Notes under the pieces: generated by a model
What the model saw: the letters and a program-made list of their open reading frames with translations, nothing else
What the model was told of the DNA's origin: nothing
Databases searched by the model: none
Shown here: in pieces, positions 6,103-14,235 of the stretch
Layout of the letters: each line of letters opens with the position of its first letter
Position numbering within the stretch: the first letter of the stretch is position 1
Source: JANYGM01 sp043764015
GTDB lineage: Bacteria; Bacteroidota; Bacteroidia; Cytophagales; Thermonemataceae
Reading direction: 5' to 3'
DNA: 18,746 nucleotides
Assembly: GCA_043764015.1 (NCBI GenBank)
Contig: JAYUKY010000024.1
Span: 1 to 18,746, forward strand
Position numbers and translations under genes: made by a program

Positions 6103-7662
6103 ATGCAAAGATTCACAATACTTTGGGCAGATGACGAAATTGATTTGCTCAAACCTCATATCTTATTCCTTACACAAAAGGGATACGATATTACGCCTGT
6201 CAATAGCGGCACTGATGCCCTTGACAAACTTGACGAAAATTTTGATTTGATTTTTTTGGACGAAAATATGCCTGGTCTTAGCGGACTAGAAACCCTCGCC
6301 CAAATCAAGAAAATACGCCCTCACGTGCCTGTCGTGATGATTACCAAAAGTGAAGAAGAACATATTATGGAAGAGGCTATTGGCGGACAAATTGCGGATT
6401 ATCTCATAAAACCCCTTAATCCTAGTCAAATTCTTATTTCTGCTAAGAAAATCTTAGATAACAAACGTATCACAACTGAAAAAAATACCATTGGTTATCA
6501 GCAAGATTTCAGAAATATTGCTATGGCGTATAATGAGCGTATCAGCCACGAGGAATGGGCAGATATTTACAAAAAACTTGTTGGTTGGGAGCTGAAAATG
6601 GAGAAAATGGAAGATAATGGTATGGCAGAGGTTTTGGATATGCAAAAATCTGAAGCTAATACCAATTTCACGAGATTTATACAAGAAAATTATGAAGATT
6701 GGTTGAATGAAACAGGTCACGACAAACCAATGCTTTCTCACCAAATGATGAAAAAAAGAGTATTTCCGTTGCTTGCAGAAGATAAACCTACTTTTTTTAT
6801 TTTGATTGATAACCTGCGCTACGACCAATGGAAAACGCTTGAACCAATCATATTAGAGTATTTTAATATGGAAAATGAAAGCACTTATTATTCTATTTTG
6901 CCAACAACTACGGCGTATGCTCGTAATGCCATTTTCTCGGGCTTAATGCCTTCTGATATTGCCAAAACACACCCTCAACTTTGGGTAAATGAAGAAGATG
7001 AAGAAGGGAAAAACCTGCACGAAGAAGAATTTTTGCGTAAACAACTGGATAGTAGCCGTTTGAAAGACGTGAAAATGAGTTATCACAAAATAATCACGCA
7101 ACAACAAGGCAGGCATTTAGTAGAAAATTTTAATAATTTGCTACCAAATAAACTCAACGCTATTGTTTATAATTTCGTGGATATGCTCTCACACGCACGC
7201 ACAGACGTTGCTATGATACGTGAGCTTGCACCTGATGAAGCTGCATACCGTTCACTAACCAAATCTTGGTTTCAACATTCTCCGCTTTTGGATATGTTGC
7301 GCAAGATTTCTGAACACAAGGCAAACCTTATTATTACGACTGACCACGGCACTATTCGTGTCAAAAAACCTTTCAAAATAGTAGGAGACAAACACGTAAA
7401 CACTAATTTGCGCTACAAACAAGGCAAAAATTTGAGCTATGACAACAACCAAACGGAAGTAGTCAGCACACGCAAACCAGAAAGATTTTTCTTACCAAAG
7501 ATGAATATTTCTAGTAGTTATGTGTTTGCAGCAGCAGATTACTTTTTTGCTTATCCAAACAATTTTAATTACTACGTAAACTACTATAAAGATACTTTTC
7601 AGCACGGTGGCGTGTCGTTGGAAGAGTGTATTATCCCGTTTGTGCATCTTACAAGTAAGTAG
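6103..7662 (+). CDS. porX: PorX, T9SS response regulator with PglZ domain
   Basis: A 519-aa cytoplasmic two-component regulator that controls type IX secretion, usually with the histidine kinase PorY. The receiver domain (about 1-120) has acidic pair D10-D11, phospho-acceptor D53 in LIFLDENMPG, T81 and K103 (LIKPLNP). A helical linker (about 130-215) leads to a PglZ domain of the alkaline-phosphatase superfamily (about 225-519). There the metal and active-site candidates are D236 (ILIDNLRYD), T268-T270 (PTTTAYARNA), D360/H364, D414/H415 (TTDHGT) and H501 (HGGVSLEE). I chose ATG 6103, giving the conserved start MQRFTILWADDE; an upstream ATG at 6025 would add 26 residues unlike the family, read out of the inverted-repeat element's flank. 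It is followed within five bases by a heptad block and then a strong terminator. Confidence 0.95.
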   Translation: MQRFTILWADDEIDLLKPHILFLTQKGYDITPVNSGTDALDKLDENFDLIFLDENMPGLSGLETLAQIKKIRPHVPVVMITKSEEEHIMEEAIGGQIADYLIKPLNPSQILISAKKILDNKRITTEKNTIGYQQDFRNIAMAYNERISHEEWADIYKKLVGWELKMEKMEDNGMAEVLDMQKSEANTNFTRFIQENYEDWLNETGHDKPMLSHQMMKKRVFPLLAEDKPTFFILIDNLRYDQWKTLEPIILEYFNMENESTYYSILPTTTAYARNAIFSGLMPSDIAKTHPQLWVNEEDEEGKNLHEEEFLRKQLDSSRLKDVKMSYHKIITQQQGRHLVENFNNLLPNKLNAIVYNFVDMLSHARTDVAMIRELAPDEAAYRSLTKSWFQHSPLLDMLRKISEHKANLIITTDHGTIRVKKPFKIVGDKHVNTNLRYKQGKNLSYDNNQTEVVSTRKPERFFLPKMNISSSYVFAAADYFFAYPNNFNYYVNYYKDTFQHGGVSLEECIIPFVHLTSK

Positions 7663-7666
7663 TTTT

Positions 7667-7701
7667 TAGGTACAAAGTTTGAGGTACGAGGTACGAAATC
7701 C
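7667..7701 (+). repeat. GARGTAC-type heptad repeat block 5
   Basis: Five 7-mers read TAGGTAC, AAAGTTT, GAGGTAC, GAGGTAC, GAAATCC. The block starts four bases after the porX stop. Its last heptad merges with the palindromic terminator at 7696. The leading TTTTTAGGTAC is shared with block 1. Confidence 0.8.
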
Positions 7702-7731
7702 CTTTCAAAATAATTATTTTGAAAGGGATTT
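7696..7731. terminator. Perfect 36-bp palindrome, porX terminator
   Basis: The 18-bp arms 7696-7713 and 7714-7731 are exact reverse complements (AAATCCCTTTCAAAATAA and its complement) with no spacer, followed by TTTT. As RNA this gives a long stem with a short AT loop. It sits between convergent units, so it can act on porX (+) and on readthrough from the - strand. Confidence 0.88.
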
Positions 7732-7737
7732 TAATGT

Positions 7738-7772
7738 GTTGTTGATGTCGCTAACGCTAGAACATCAACAAC
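7738..7772. repeat. Inverted repeat GTTGTTGATGT / ACATCAACAAC
   Basis: Perfect 11-bp arms at 7738-7748 and 7762-7772 enclose the 13-nt loop CGCTAACGCTAGA. It lies between two terminator-like hairpins. The loop core GCTAACGC resembles GCTAAAGC in the arms of the 5910-6016 element. Function unknown; there is no T tract. Confidence 0.75.
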
Positions 7773-7776
7773 GGCA

Positions 7777-7804
7777 GAAAAGCATTTCTTATGAAATGCT
7801 TTTC
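7777..7804. terminator. Terminator of the protease operon
   Basis: Arms GAAAAGCATTTC (7777-7788) and GAAATGCTTTTC (7793-7804) are perfect complements with a 4-nt loop. The hairpin lies 13 bp beyond the end of the - strand gene at 7818, so it most likely ends that operon. Adjacent T-rich sequence is weak on the - strand side. Confidence 0.7.
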
Positions 7805-7817
7805 CTATTTTTAGGAT

Positions 7818-8033
7818 TTAAACTTTTTCTTTCACATTGAAAGCGGTTGTATGAAGATGTGTTTCTGTGATGGTCATCAGGTTATAACCTCTTTTTTCCA
7901 CCAATCCTTTTTTAACAAGGTTTTCAAATTCTCTGCTTGCCTCTTCAAAGGCTTCTATTTGACTGTTTCCCTCAAACTGCGTCATTCCTATATTGATAGC
8001 TTCTAAAAGCTTATTTTCAATTATATTTTTCAT
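7818..8033 (-). CDS. Small 71-aa protein, partner of the SDH-type protease
   Basis: I do not recognise a family. The 71 residues are predicted helical (MKNIIENKLLEAINIGMTQF, then IEAFEEASREFENLVKKGL). A segment GLVEKRGYNLMTITETH follows, with the look of a beta-hairpin or wing after a helix, so a winged-helix-like fold is possible but unproven. There is no signal or membrane segment. Its ATG lies three bases after the stop of the upstream serine protease gene, so the two are almost certainly translated from one message. It may be an adaptor, substrate or regulator of the protease; this is inference from position. A hairpin terminator follows. Confidence 0.7.
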   Translation of the reverse strand: MKNIIENKLLEAINIGMTQFEGNSQIEAFEEASREFENLVKKGLVEKRGYNLMTITETHLHTTAFNVKEKV

Positions 8034-8036
8034 TTT

Positions 8037-8912
8037 TTATATGTGTTTACGTGTATGTATAAAAAGAGGAATTCTTTTGTTTATCATATAATCATTTAAC
8101 AAATTATAGTAAGCTCGTATTAGATAACGGTAGTCTTTTTTGCTATAATCTTCTATTTTTAGACGTAAAGGCTCATTTTCTAATGCTTCTATGTTAATGG
8201 GGCGGCTATGAGATTTCCAATGATTACTATCACCTAGTTTGTCAGCAATATCTTCTGCTCTTCTTTCTTTTTCAACAGTAGTTACAGGCAAGCCTTTAAT
8301 TTTTTCTGTCGTTTGGTGGTGCGTCCAGTTTTTAAATTTATACTTTACTAACCAATTTTTTAGTAATTCAATGGTCAGATTTTTTGCCTGCTCGTATCCA
8401 CGTAATTCTGCAATATCTATATCTTTTAAAATTAAAAATTCTGCTTGTGTCAAAGTTTTTAGTCTTGATTTTTCTATCAATTCATTCACTTTATCAAGAT
8501 AACCCAATGCAGCAACCCATTTCCCATCTTTATTCTGTACTTGTGGGTCAATTGGACCTAAAACAGAAAAATAATCCATATAAATATTATCTCCACTCAT
8601 ACAAAAGATAGTTCCCGCACTATAAGCATAATTAGGAACTATAAAATTCACCTCGTTATAGTGATGTCTAAGCATATTTACATATCTTTCAACCGCAACT
8701 GCACTACCTCCACCAGTTGTGAGGATAACAAATATTTTACTTTTTTTGTTGGTATCATCTACCAAGTCTTCAATAATAGCTAGTATCTGATTTTCATTTC
8801 CATCAACTATTGGACCAAAGTAAACAAGAAAATCTGCATCAAAATACTTTTCCAAAGCAAGTAATCTTTCAGTTAATAATGTTTGAATGGCTGTATCAGT
8901 TGAATATTCCAT
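8037..8912 (-). CDS. ClpP-fold serine protease, SDH (serine dehydrogenase proteinase) family
   Basis: A 291-aa protein of the ClpP/crotonase superfamily, closest in pattern to the SDH_sah family (PF01972). The oxyanion-side motif LTTGGGSAVAVERYV is at residues 64-78. The nucleophile is probably S98 in NYAYSAGTIFCMSGD (94-108), followed by YFSVLGPIDPQV (114-125), and a His candidate H235 lies in SHSRPI. These match a Ser-His type active site, though the acidic partner is not certain. The N-terminus has no signal peptide, and no transmembrane helix is evident, so it is probably cytosolic. It heads a two-gene unit with the 71-aa protein, preceded by a perfect palindrome at 8933-8967. The physiological substrate is unknown. 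Placement beside restriction-modification genes hints at an accessory or defence role but does not show it. Confidence 0.82.
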   Translation of the reverse strand: MEYSTDTAIQTLLTERLLALEKYFDADFLVYFGPIVDGNENQILAIIEDLVDDTNKKSKIFVILTTGGGSAVAVERYVNMLRHHYNEVNFIVPNYAYSAGTIFCMSGDNIYMDYFSVLGPIDPQVQNKDGKWVAALGYLDKVNELIEKSRLKTLTQAEFLILKDIDIAELRGYEQAKNLTIELLKNWLVKYKFKNWTHHQTTEKIKGLPVTTVEKERRAEDIADKLGDSNHWKSHSRPINIEALENEPLRLKIEDYSKKDYRYLIRAYYNLLNDYMINKRIPLFIHTRKHI

Positions 8913-8932
8913 TAAGAATAGTGTTTTTTACG

Positions 8933-8967
8933 TTTTAAATATATTTGTAACACAAATATATTTAAAA
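8933..8967. promoter_or_regulatory. Perfect 16-bp dyad upstream of the protease gene
   Basis: TTTTAAATATATTTGT (8933-8948) and its exact complement (8952-8967) are separated by AAC. The dyad starts 20 bp upstream of the protease ATG. On the - strand one arm contains TATATTTG, a match to the -7 element TAnnTTTG, but the nearest TTTG boxes are 12 and 21 bp upstream rather than 17-19. It could be an operator overlapping the promoter, or an AT-only terminator of the upstream restriction gene. Confidence 0.6.
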
Positions 8968-9033
8968 ACCACCAAAAAGCACAAAAAGATTACAATTATT
9001 TTGCAGTATAACTTTCCAAAAAAAATTTCATTC

Positions 9034-12000
9034 CTACCCCAACAAATTACCCAAATACGCTTGATTATTATTGTGCAAAACCTTAAAATACGCCTCACTC
9101 GTCAGGTGCGCAAGCTCTTCTTTAGAAATACCATATATTTCAGCTACCAAAATATCATTTTCCAAGCGCATTTTTGTATAATGTTTCTCTGTTTTGGGGA
9201 GTTCTTCCTCCAAAATACCAAGCATTTGCGCTTCCAACACAAAACCACTTTTATTGTTGTACCAATTAAGTAGAAACGCATTTTTGATGAGTTTTTGATA
9301 CTTTGCATTTTCTTTTAGCTCCAAATCCGTAGGCTGGGGCAAAGGTAAACGCATCAAATACGTTTTATTCACGTTGATATCAATAATAAAACGTGCCACA
9401 TAATCATTCACCAAACTATTAAAAATAGCATTTACAAATAAAACACGTTCCAACGGAATTTTTACAAAACTCACGCTTTTACCTTCCAATACATATTTTT
9501 TAGGAATATGTGTCATTAGAGAGTTTTGAAGTGTATTTTTTTCTGGAATAAAACTTGATATTATTGTTCTTTCATCTGTATTTCTAGCAATTAGCCTAAA
9601 ACCTAGCCTTGCAAAACTCGTATCAAAAACCAAAAATGGCACAAGTTCTTCTTCTTTTTTCATTCCTAAATAAGTCAAAACGGTATATTGTTTGCCTTTA
9701 TTTTTTAGTGATGTCTTAAAATCTGTACTTATTTGCTCACAAATATCATCTACCAAACGGCTTATTTCTACAGAGGTGAGGCGGTTTTCTAGTGCTTTTT
9801 GGTTTACAAAATACTGAGGTTCAGCGTATTTGCTTTGGTAGTGGTGTATCATTTTGCCCTCGTACAAAGGCAAAAGCCCCACATTATTCTCCTCCAAAAA
9901 TAAATTTTTATCATTTGTTGCATCTAATTCTCTTCTAAAATCAATATAATCCGTTGAAATAGGCGCAAATTTGGCATAAATCTTCCTCAAAATCTCCAAA
10001 TCTTTGTTTGTTTTCACCTCCATAAAAGACAAATGTTCAGGAGAAAGCAAGGCAATATCCGCATTGGTGTAATCCAACATATTTTCATTGGTTTTCAGTA
10101 CATTTACGTCAGTTTCCATAAAACGCACAGGAATACTTGTATTATTGCTTGTATTTTCTGTTTTGTCATTTTGTCTCACCTGAAATGTCGCAAACTTATA
10201 TCTACTATCCACACGCTCAAAAATCTTCTTTCTATTTTCAAATTGGAAGAAAAAACCAAGTTGATAGGCTTTTAGGATATGTTTTCTAAGTTTTGTAGAA
10301 CTGTCTTCATATATCCACGCAGAGGGCGTGAGGTAGGTTATTGCGCCTTTTGGGTGCAACAAAGAGAGATTTTTCTCTATAAAAAACCTAAACAAATTCC
10401 CATCACCTGCGCCTGCGTTGTAGGGGTAGGTAAGTTTGTAGTATTCGTTAGTTTTTTCTATGCTATCTTTCTGATTTTCATAGTCTTTCCTAACATTGGT
10501 GTATTCCAAAATATTTTGTCGTACTTGTTCTTTTTCCGACTGTTTCATAGTGCGGTAGGAGCTACGGTATTGCGGAAAAAAATCTTTGTCATCAAACTTA
10601 GTTTTGTCCCAAGGCGGATTTCCAATAATGATATGAAAACCTTTGTTATTTGTGTAATCCTCACGGTTTTCTGCAATATTACTTTGAAAAACTTCTGCAA
10701 ATTCTATTTCATAATTAAAGAAAAGATATTTTTTGCTAATTTGGTCAATTTTATGAATAATATGGGAGTTTTTCCCATCTAAAATATCATTTTGAAGGTT
10801 ATTAAACACTTCATTGATGACGGCACTCATACCTCTTGGTTCATTTTCTTCAAATGGCACAAATTGCTGATAAGTATAGAGATTTAGCACTCTATTAAGT
10901 GTTTTGAGTGGTTTTTGCAGGTTTTTGTAGATTTGTTTTGATTGCAAAACTTCTTCTTGTGTGGTATCTTTGAGGTCAGAAAGTTGTGTTAGTTGTTTTA
11001 TGGTATTTTCTAGTTGATTTTTCACTTGAACACCTACAAAATTCAACTGATTAGTTTCAGTATCTAAAAATTTTCTGATTACTTTGTCAAAACTTGCGCC
11101 AATAAGTGCATTTCCTTGCTTTACGTGGTGTTCTATAAAACTTAGTGGCGTACCAAAAATAAAAGTATCTAGCCAAAGCGACAGGCGTGTAAGTTCTACG
11201 GCAAAAGGGTTCAAATCTACGCCAAAAATAATTTTTTTGAGCAAGATTCTTTTAAGCAAAACGAGTTCATCAATTTCAATTTTTTCTTTGATGAAGGTTT
11301 GCACTTTTGCGGTGATTAATTTTTTTTCTGTTTCTAGTGTTTGTTTGAGTGTTTCTGTGGAGATATTTAAAAAATTATCTTGCTTATTCTCTTGCTTATT
11401 CTCTTCTCCCACAACTGCTTGATTATGAAGATTTTGGTAAGCAATTTGTGTAATTTGGTTAAGAATTTCTATCAAAAAGTGTCCACTTCCGCAGGCATTA
11501 TCCAAGATGCGTAGCTTAAGTATTTGTGGCTCATTGGTAAGTGCTTCTTTGAGTGCGGCAGTTGCCATAAACTCCGTAAGGCTTGTAGGCGTGTAATAGG
11601 AGGCAGTAGTTTTACGAGAATTAGAACTTTGAGAAAAATATATTTCGTTTTGTTGGTAAGTTTTTGTATGTAAGATTTTCTTAGATTTGTCGTTTTTCAG
11701 TTCGTTGTAATCAAAATCATCAAGTTGTCCATCAGTTTCTTTTCCTTTGTCTTGATAAATAACGTAATGATTTTTTTCATTTTCTGGCACTTTCTTAAAG
11801 TCAAACTCCAGAAGTCCTTCATAAATATTGCCAATATGCGTAATAGAAAGGGTTTTGAAATCACGAGTAATAAAAGAGAGTTGTTTTTTTGCATTTTCAA
11901 CTTTCGTTATTCCCAGTAAATTCTTAAGCAAATATGCTAAATCTTTGTTATTGATAATGTTGCTTTTGGTGAGTAGCGGTGCTTTGTCTTGCGCAAAAAG

Positions 12001-13122
12001 TCCACCATTGAGGAGCGGAATTTTGTAGTCTGCTCGTCCTTCGTCTAATATTTCAAAAAGGTATTTAAGGTCTCCCCAGCCATTAAATTCGTCATTTTCG
12101 TAGTCATTTTGGTCGTTTAGGTTGGTAATAATCTGACGCAAAGAATATTTTTTGTAGTTTTTATGTTTCTTAAAAAGTTCGTCTTCAAATTTGTCTTCAA
12201 AATACGCAATAAAAAGCATTCTGAAGGCAAAAGTAACAGAATTTTGGTAGATGTCGGCAAGCGTAAGCGTTCCTGCTTGCGTTCCTGCTTGCGTTCCCGC
12301 TTGCGTTTGCGCTTGTGCAGAAATTTTAGCATTGATTTCTTGGTTTATTTCCGCATTACTGTAAAGTGCTTGTCCTATTTGCTCCACAATAGAATCTGCA
12401 CCATAAATGACTTCTCTAAGGTCTTTTTCAACGCCAGCTTTTAATTCTTCATTTTGTGCTATAATAGCTTGAATACCAGTTGTTTGTATTGCTTGATTAT
12501 CTTGTGTATTTTCTTTTTGGATAAAATTTTCTTTCCTAAACACAAAATAAAAATAATTGAAAGCCTGCAAATCATCATTTAGGATAACTTGTTCTAAATC
12601 AATTTGATAAAATATTTTGTTAGCTCTGTTTACTTTTGTGTCATAAAACCGCCAAAACCTGCCATTAGTCAGAAAACCAAAATCAATTTTCAAATCATTG
12701 AGGTATCTAATCAGTTGGAAATGAGGATTTTCCTCAATTTTCTTATTATCTAATTCAATTAGGTACGCCTTAGACTCACAAAGAGCCAAAATATCTGTAT
12801 TTTCGTCTTTGTCTTTTGAATAATGTTCATCTTTGCGTGCTGTGTCCGCAAAAAGCGCAAAATCTGGTTTGTGGCTTTTTCCAAAGGCTTTTTTGCTCAC
12901 TTGGTAGGCAAAAGCATAGCCCAAAGCCTGCAAAGTAGGTTTTATAAATTCCTCTTCTATTTGTGCTTCATTGAGTTTTTCAAATTTTTCTTTGTTATAA
13001 AGCAATTTAATAACTTCAAAGATAGGCTTAGAAAGGTCATTTTTGAACATTTTGGGCAGTTCTTCTGCCAGCAGTTGTCTATTAAACTGCGTATTGTTGA
13101 TGAAATCAGAGAGTTGAAGCAA
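9034..13122 (-). CDS. Type IIG (Eco57I-like) restriction-modification enzyme, 1362 aa
   Basis: A single-chain restriction enzyme and adenine methyltransferase. The N-terminal nuclease shows the PD-(D/E)XK pattern: PDFALF at 86-91 and ESKAYLIELD at 116-125 (E116, K118), followed by IRYLNDLKIDFGFLTNGRFW. A helical connector contains three QAGT repeats (274-285). The methyltransferase has SAM motif I DNACGSGHFL (541-550), GVDLNPFAVELTRLSLWLD (634-652) and the catalytic adenine motif NPPW (835-838). About 500 C-terminal residues remain for target recognition. No separate specificity or nuclease subunit is near, as expected for type IIG. The frame is intact over 4.1 kb, and length is near the upper range for the family. 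The DNA site cannot be told from sequence. A good promoter sits at 13149-13178. Its expected role is cleavage of unmodified invading DNA. Confidence 0.93.
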   Translation of the reverse strand: MLQLSDFINNTQFNRQLLAEELPKMFKNDLSKPIFEVIKLLYNKEKFEKLNEAQIEEEFIKPTLQALGYAFAYQVSKKAFGKSHKPDFALFADTARKDEHYSKDKDENTDILALCESKAYLIELDNKKIEENPHFQLIRYLNDLKIDFGFLTNGRFWRFYDTKVNRANKIFYQIDLEQVILNDDLQAFNYFYFVFRKENFIQKENTQDNQAIQTTGIQAIIAQNEELKAGVEKDLREVIYGADSIVEQIGQALYSNAEINQEINAKISAQAQTQAGTQAGTQAGTLTLADIYQNSVTFAFRMLFIAYFEDKFEDELFKKHKNYKKYSLRQIITNLNDQNDYENDEFNGWGDLKYLFEILDEGRADYKIPLLNGGLFAQDKAPLLTKSNIINNKDLAYLLKNLLGITKVENAKKQLSFITRDFKTLSITHIGNIYEGLLEFDFKKVPENEKNHYVIYQDKGKETDGQLDDFDYNELKNDKSKKILHTKTYQQNEIYFSQSSNSRKTTASYYTPTSLTEFMATAALKEALTNEPQILKLRILDNACGSGHFLIEILNQITQIAYQNLHNQAVVGEENKQENKQDNFLNISTETLKQTLETEKKLITAKVQTFIKEKIEIDELVLLKRILLKKIIFGVDLNPFAVELTRLSLWLDTFIFGTPLSFIEHHVKQGNALIGASFDKVIRKFLDTETNQLNFVGVQVKNQLENTIKQLTQLSDLKDTTQEEVLQSKQIYKNLQKPLKTLNRVLNLYTYQQFVPFEENEPRGMSAVINEVFNNLQNDILDGKNSHIIHKIDQISKKYLFFNYEIEFAEVFQSNIAENREDYTNNKGFHIIIGNPPWDKTKFDDKDFFPQYRSSYRTMKQSEKEQVRQNILEYTNVRKDYENQKDSIEKTNEYYKLTYPYNAGAGDGNLFRFFIEKNLSLLHPKGAITYLTPSAWIYEDSSTKLRKHILKAYQLGFFFQFENRKKIFERVDSRYKFATFQVRQNDKTENTSNNTSIPVRFMETDVNVLKTNENMLDYTNADIALLSPEHLSFMEVKTNKDLEILRKIYAKFAPISTDYIDFRRELDATNDKNLFLEENNVGLLPLYEGKMIHHYQSKYAEPQYFVNQKALENRLTSVEISRLVDDICEQISTDFKTSLKNKGKQYTVLTYLGMKKEEELVPFLVFDTSFARLGFRLIARNTDERTIISSFIPEKNTLQNSLMTHIPKKYVLEGKSVSFVKIPLERVLFVNAIFNSLVNDYVARFIIDINVNKTYLMRLPLPQPTDLELKENAKYQKLIKNAFLLNWYNNKSGFVLEAQMLGILEEELPKTEKHYTKMRLENDILVAEIYGISKEELAHLTSEAYFKVLHNNNQAYLGNLLG
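12268..12303 (-). repeat. In-frame 12-bp minisatellite (QAGT x3)
   Basis: Three tandem copies of a 12-bp unit (CGTTCCTGCTTG on the + strand, one base different in the third) encode QAGT-QAGT-QAGT between the nuclease and methyltransferase parts. Partial copies continue on both sides. It is GC-rich against its surroundings. Because the unit is a multiple of three, slippage changes linker length without breaking the frame. Confidence 0.9.
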
Positions 13123-13148
13123 AATGATAAGGTTTTTATAGTTTTTTG

Positions 13149-13178
13149 CAAAATAATCAATATTTTTAGAAACGCAAA
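13149..13178 (-). promoter_or_regulatory. Candidate promoter of the restriction-modification gene
   Basis: On the - strand TTTG (complement of 13175-13178) is followed by an 18-bp spacer and TTATTTTG (complement of 13149-13156), seven of eight matches counting free positions to TAnnTTTG. Spacing fits the Bacteroidota -33/-7 promoter. The start codon is 27 bp beyond the -7 box. Confidence 0.5.
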
Positions 13179-13223
13179 ACTAAGGGATTAGTCCGTAAGA
13201 TTTTTGAGTTAGACATATTTTTC

Positions 13224-14156
13224 TTAAATTTCCTCCCAATACAGTTCATCTTTCACAAAAATCACTACTATTGCGTGTAAATCTTCTTTTTCTTGCAAGA
13301 AAATATCCGTATTTCTATAATGTTGCAGTTGGGCAATGGCTTCTGCTTTCACTCTTTCAAAATTGTTGTTTTTTTCTTCTTTTTTGAGGTATTTTATCTC
13401 AAAAATATACTGTGCGTGTTTGTGTGTATTATTTGAACGGATATAAATCTCTAAGTCAATATAGCCGCCACTACTGGTTTCTCTTTCTGTTGGGACATAA
13501 AAAACCCTACTTTCAATGGCGTAAAGCATCATAATCATTTTGACATATTTTTCATCAAAACGCTGAAAATCTCTATTGGAAAGTGCTTTTAAATTACTTT
13601 CAACGAGTTTTAGATATGGTTCAATGTTGCCTGCCGCCAAAGAACGCATTACTTTTGGAAGTTCACTTTCTGGATATTGGAATTCGTTTTTTTGCTTCAA
13701 AACATAGCCATAATACTGCCAGTAAAGCTCCGCAATAACATAATTAGGGATTTTGTAGATAACCCCAAGATTAAAATCTCCCTCACGTTTGATAGTCAGG
13801 TTTCCTAAATAATACAAAAAATTGACAAATTCTATTTTGCCAAAAGAACGACTAAGGTCAAACTGGTAGATTTGGTCTGATAAAATTTCGTCTGTTTCTA
13901 AAATCTCCTCCAAAATCTCTAAATTTGAATTAACATTTGCCATTTCAAACTTATGTTTTTGCCTAAGGTCATAATAATATTCCAAAATAGAAGTAAAAAA
14001 ACTTTTGCCAATTCTGCGTGGACGCAAAAAAGAGGAAAACCGTTCTTCACTTTCTAATAATTCAACAAAATGCGTTTTGTCTATAAAAGTTTAGCCTTCA
14101 GCCGTAATAACTTCAGCATTGCTGATGCCATACGGGGATTTTATCTTGTTTTTCAT
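13224..14156 (-). pseudogene. Broken AAA-ATPase-like / PD-(D/E)XK gene
   Basis: Remnant of a two-domain protein with a predicted AAA-ATPase_like N-terminus and a PDDEXK_9-type C-terminus. Reading from ATG 14156, the frame gives MKNKIKSPYGISNAEVITAEG, then a TAA at 14091-14093. It continues in the same frame with TFIDKTHFVELLES and the Walker A-like segment FLRPRRIGKSFF. In family members the stop position is typically Tyr (EGYxxxDKT). After FTSILEYYYDLRQKHKFE (near 13943) the sequence jumps to ANVNSNLEILEEIL and FVNFLYYLGNLTI, so most of the ATPase core (Walker B and sensor regions, roughly 250-300 residues by comparison with the family) is missing without a frameshift. The C-terminal nuclease part is retained (GYIDLEIYI, then FEIKYLK). 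A shorter 267-aa product could start at TTG 14027. The stop and the deletion together argue for a dead gene. Confidence 0.8.
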
Positions 14157-14235
14157 ACCACAAACATACACATTTTTGAGGTGAAATAAAAGGATTTAAA
14201 GAACTGTAAGAAGGCAAATAAAATACTGTTTTTTG

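Noticed and set aside
10279..10782. Antisense frame of 167 codons within the restriction-modification gene
   Set aside because: Complementary to the intact methyltransferase coding region, with no independent start context or family resemblance.
14091..14093. Recoded stop codon (programmed readthrough) in the AAA/nuclease gene
   Set aside because: No recoding signal is visible, and the ATPase core is missing as well, so simple decay explains it better.
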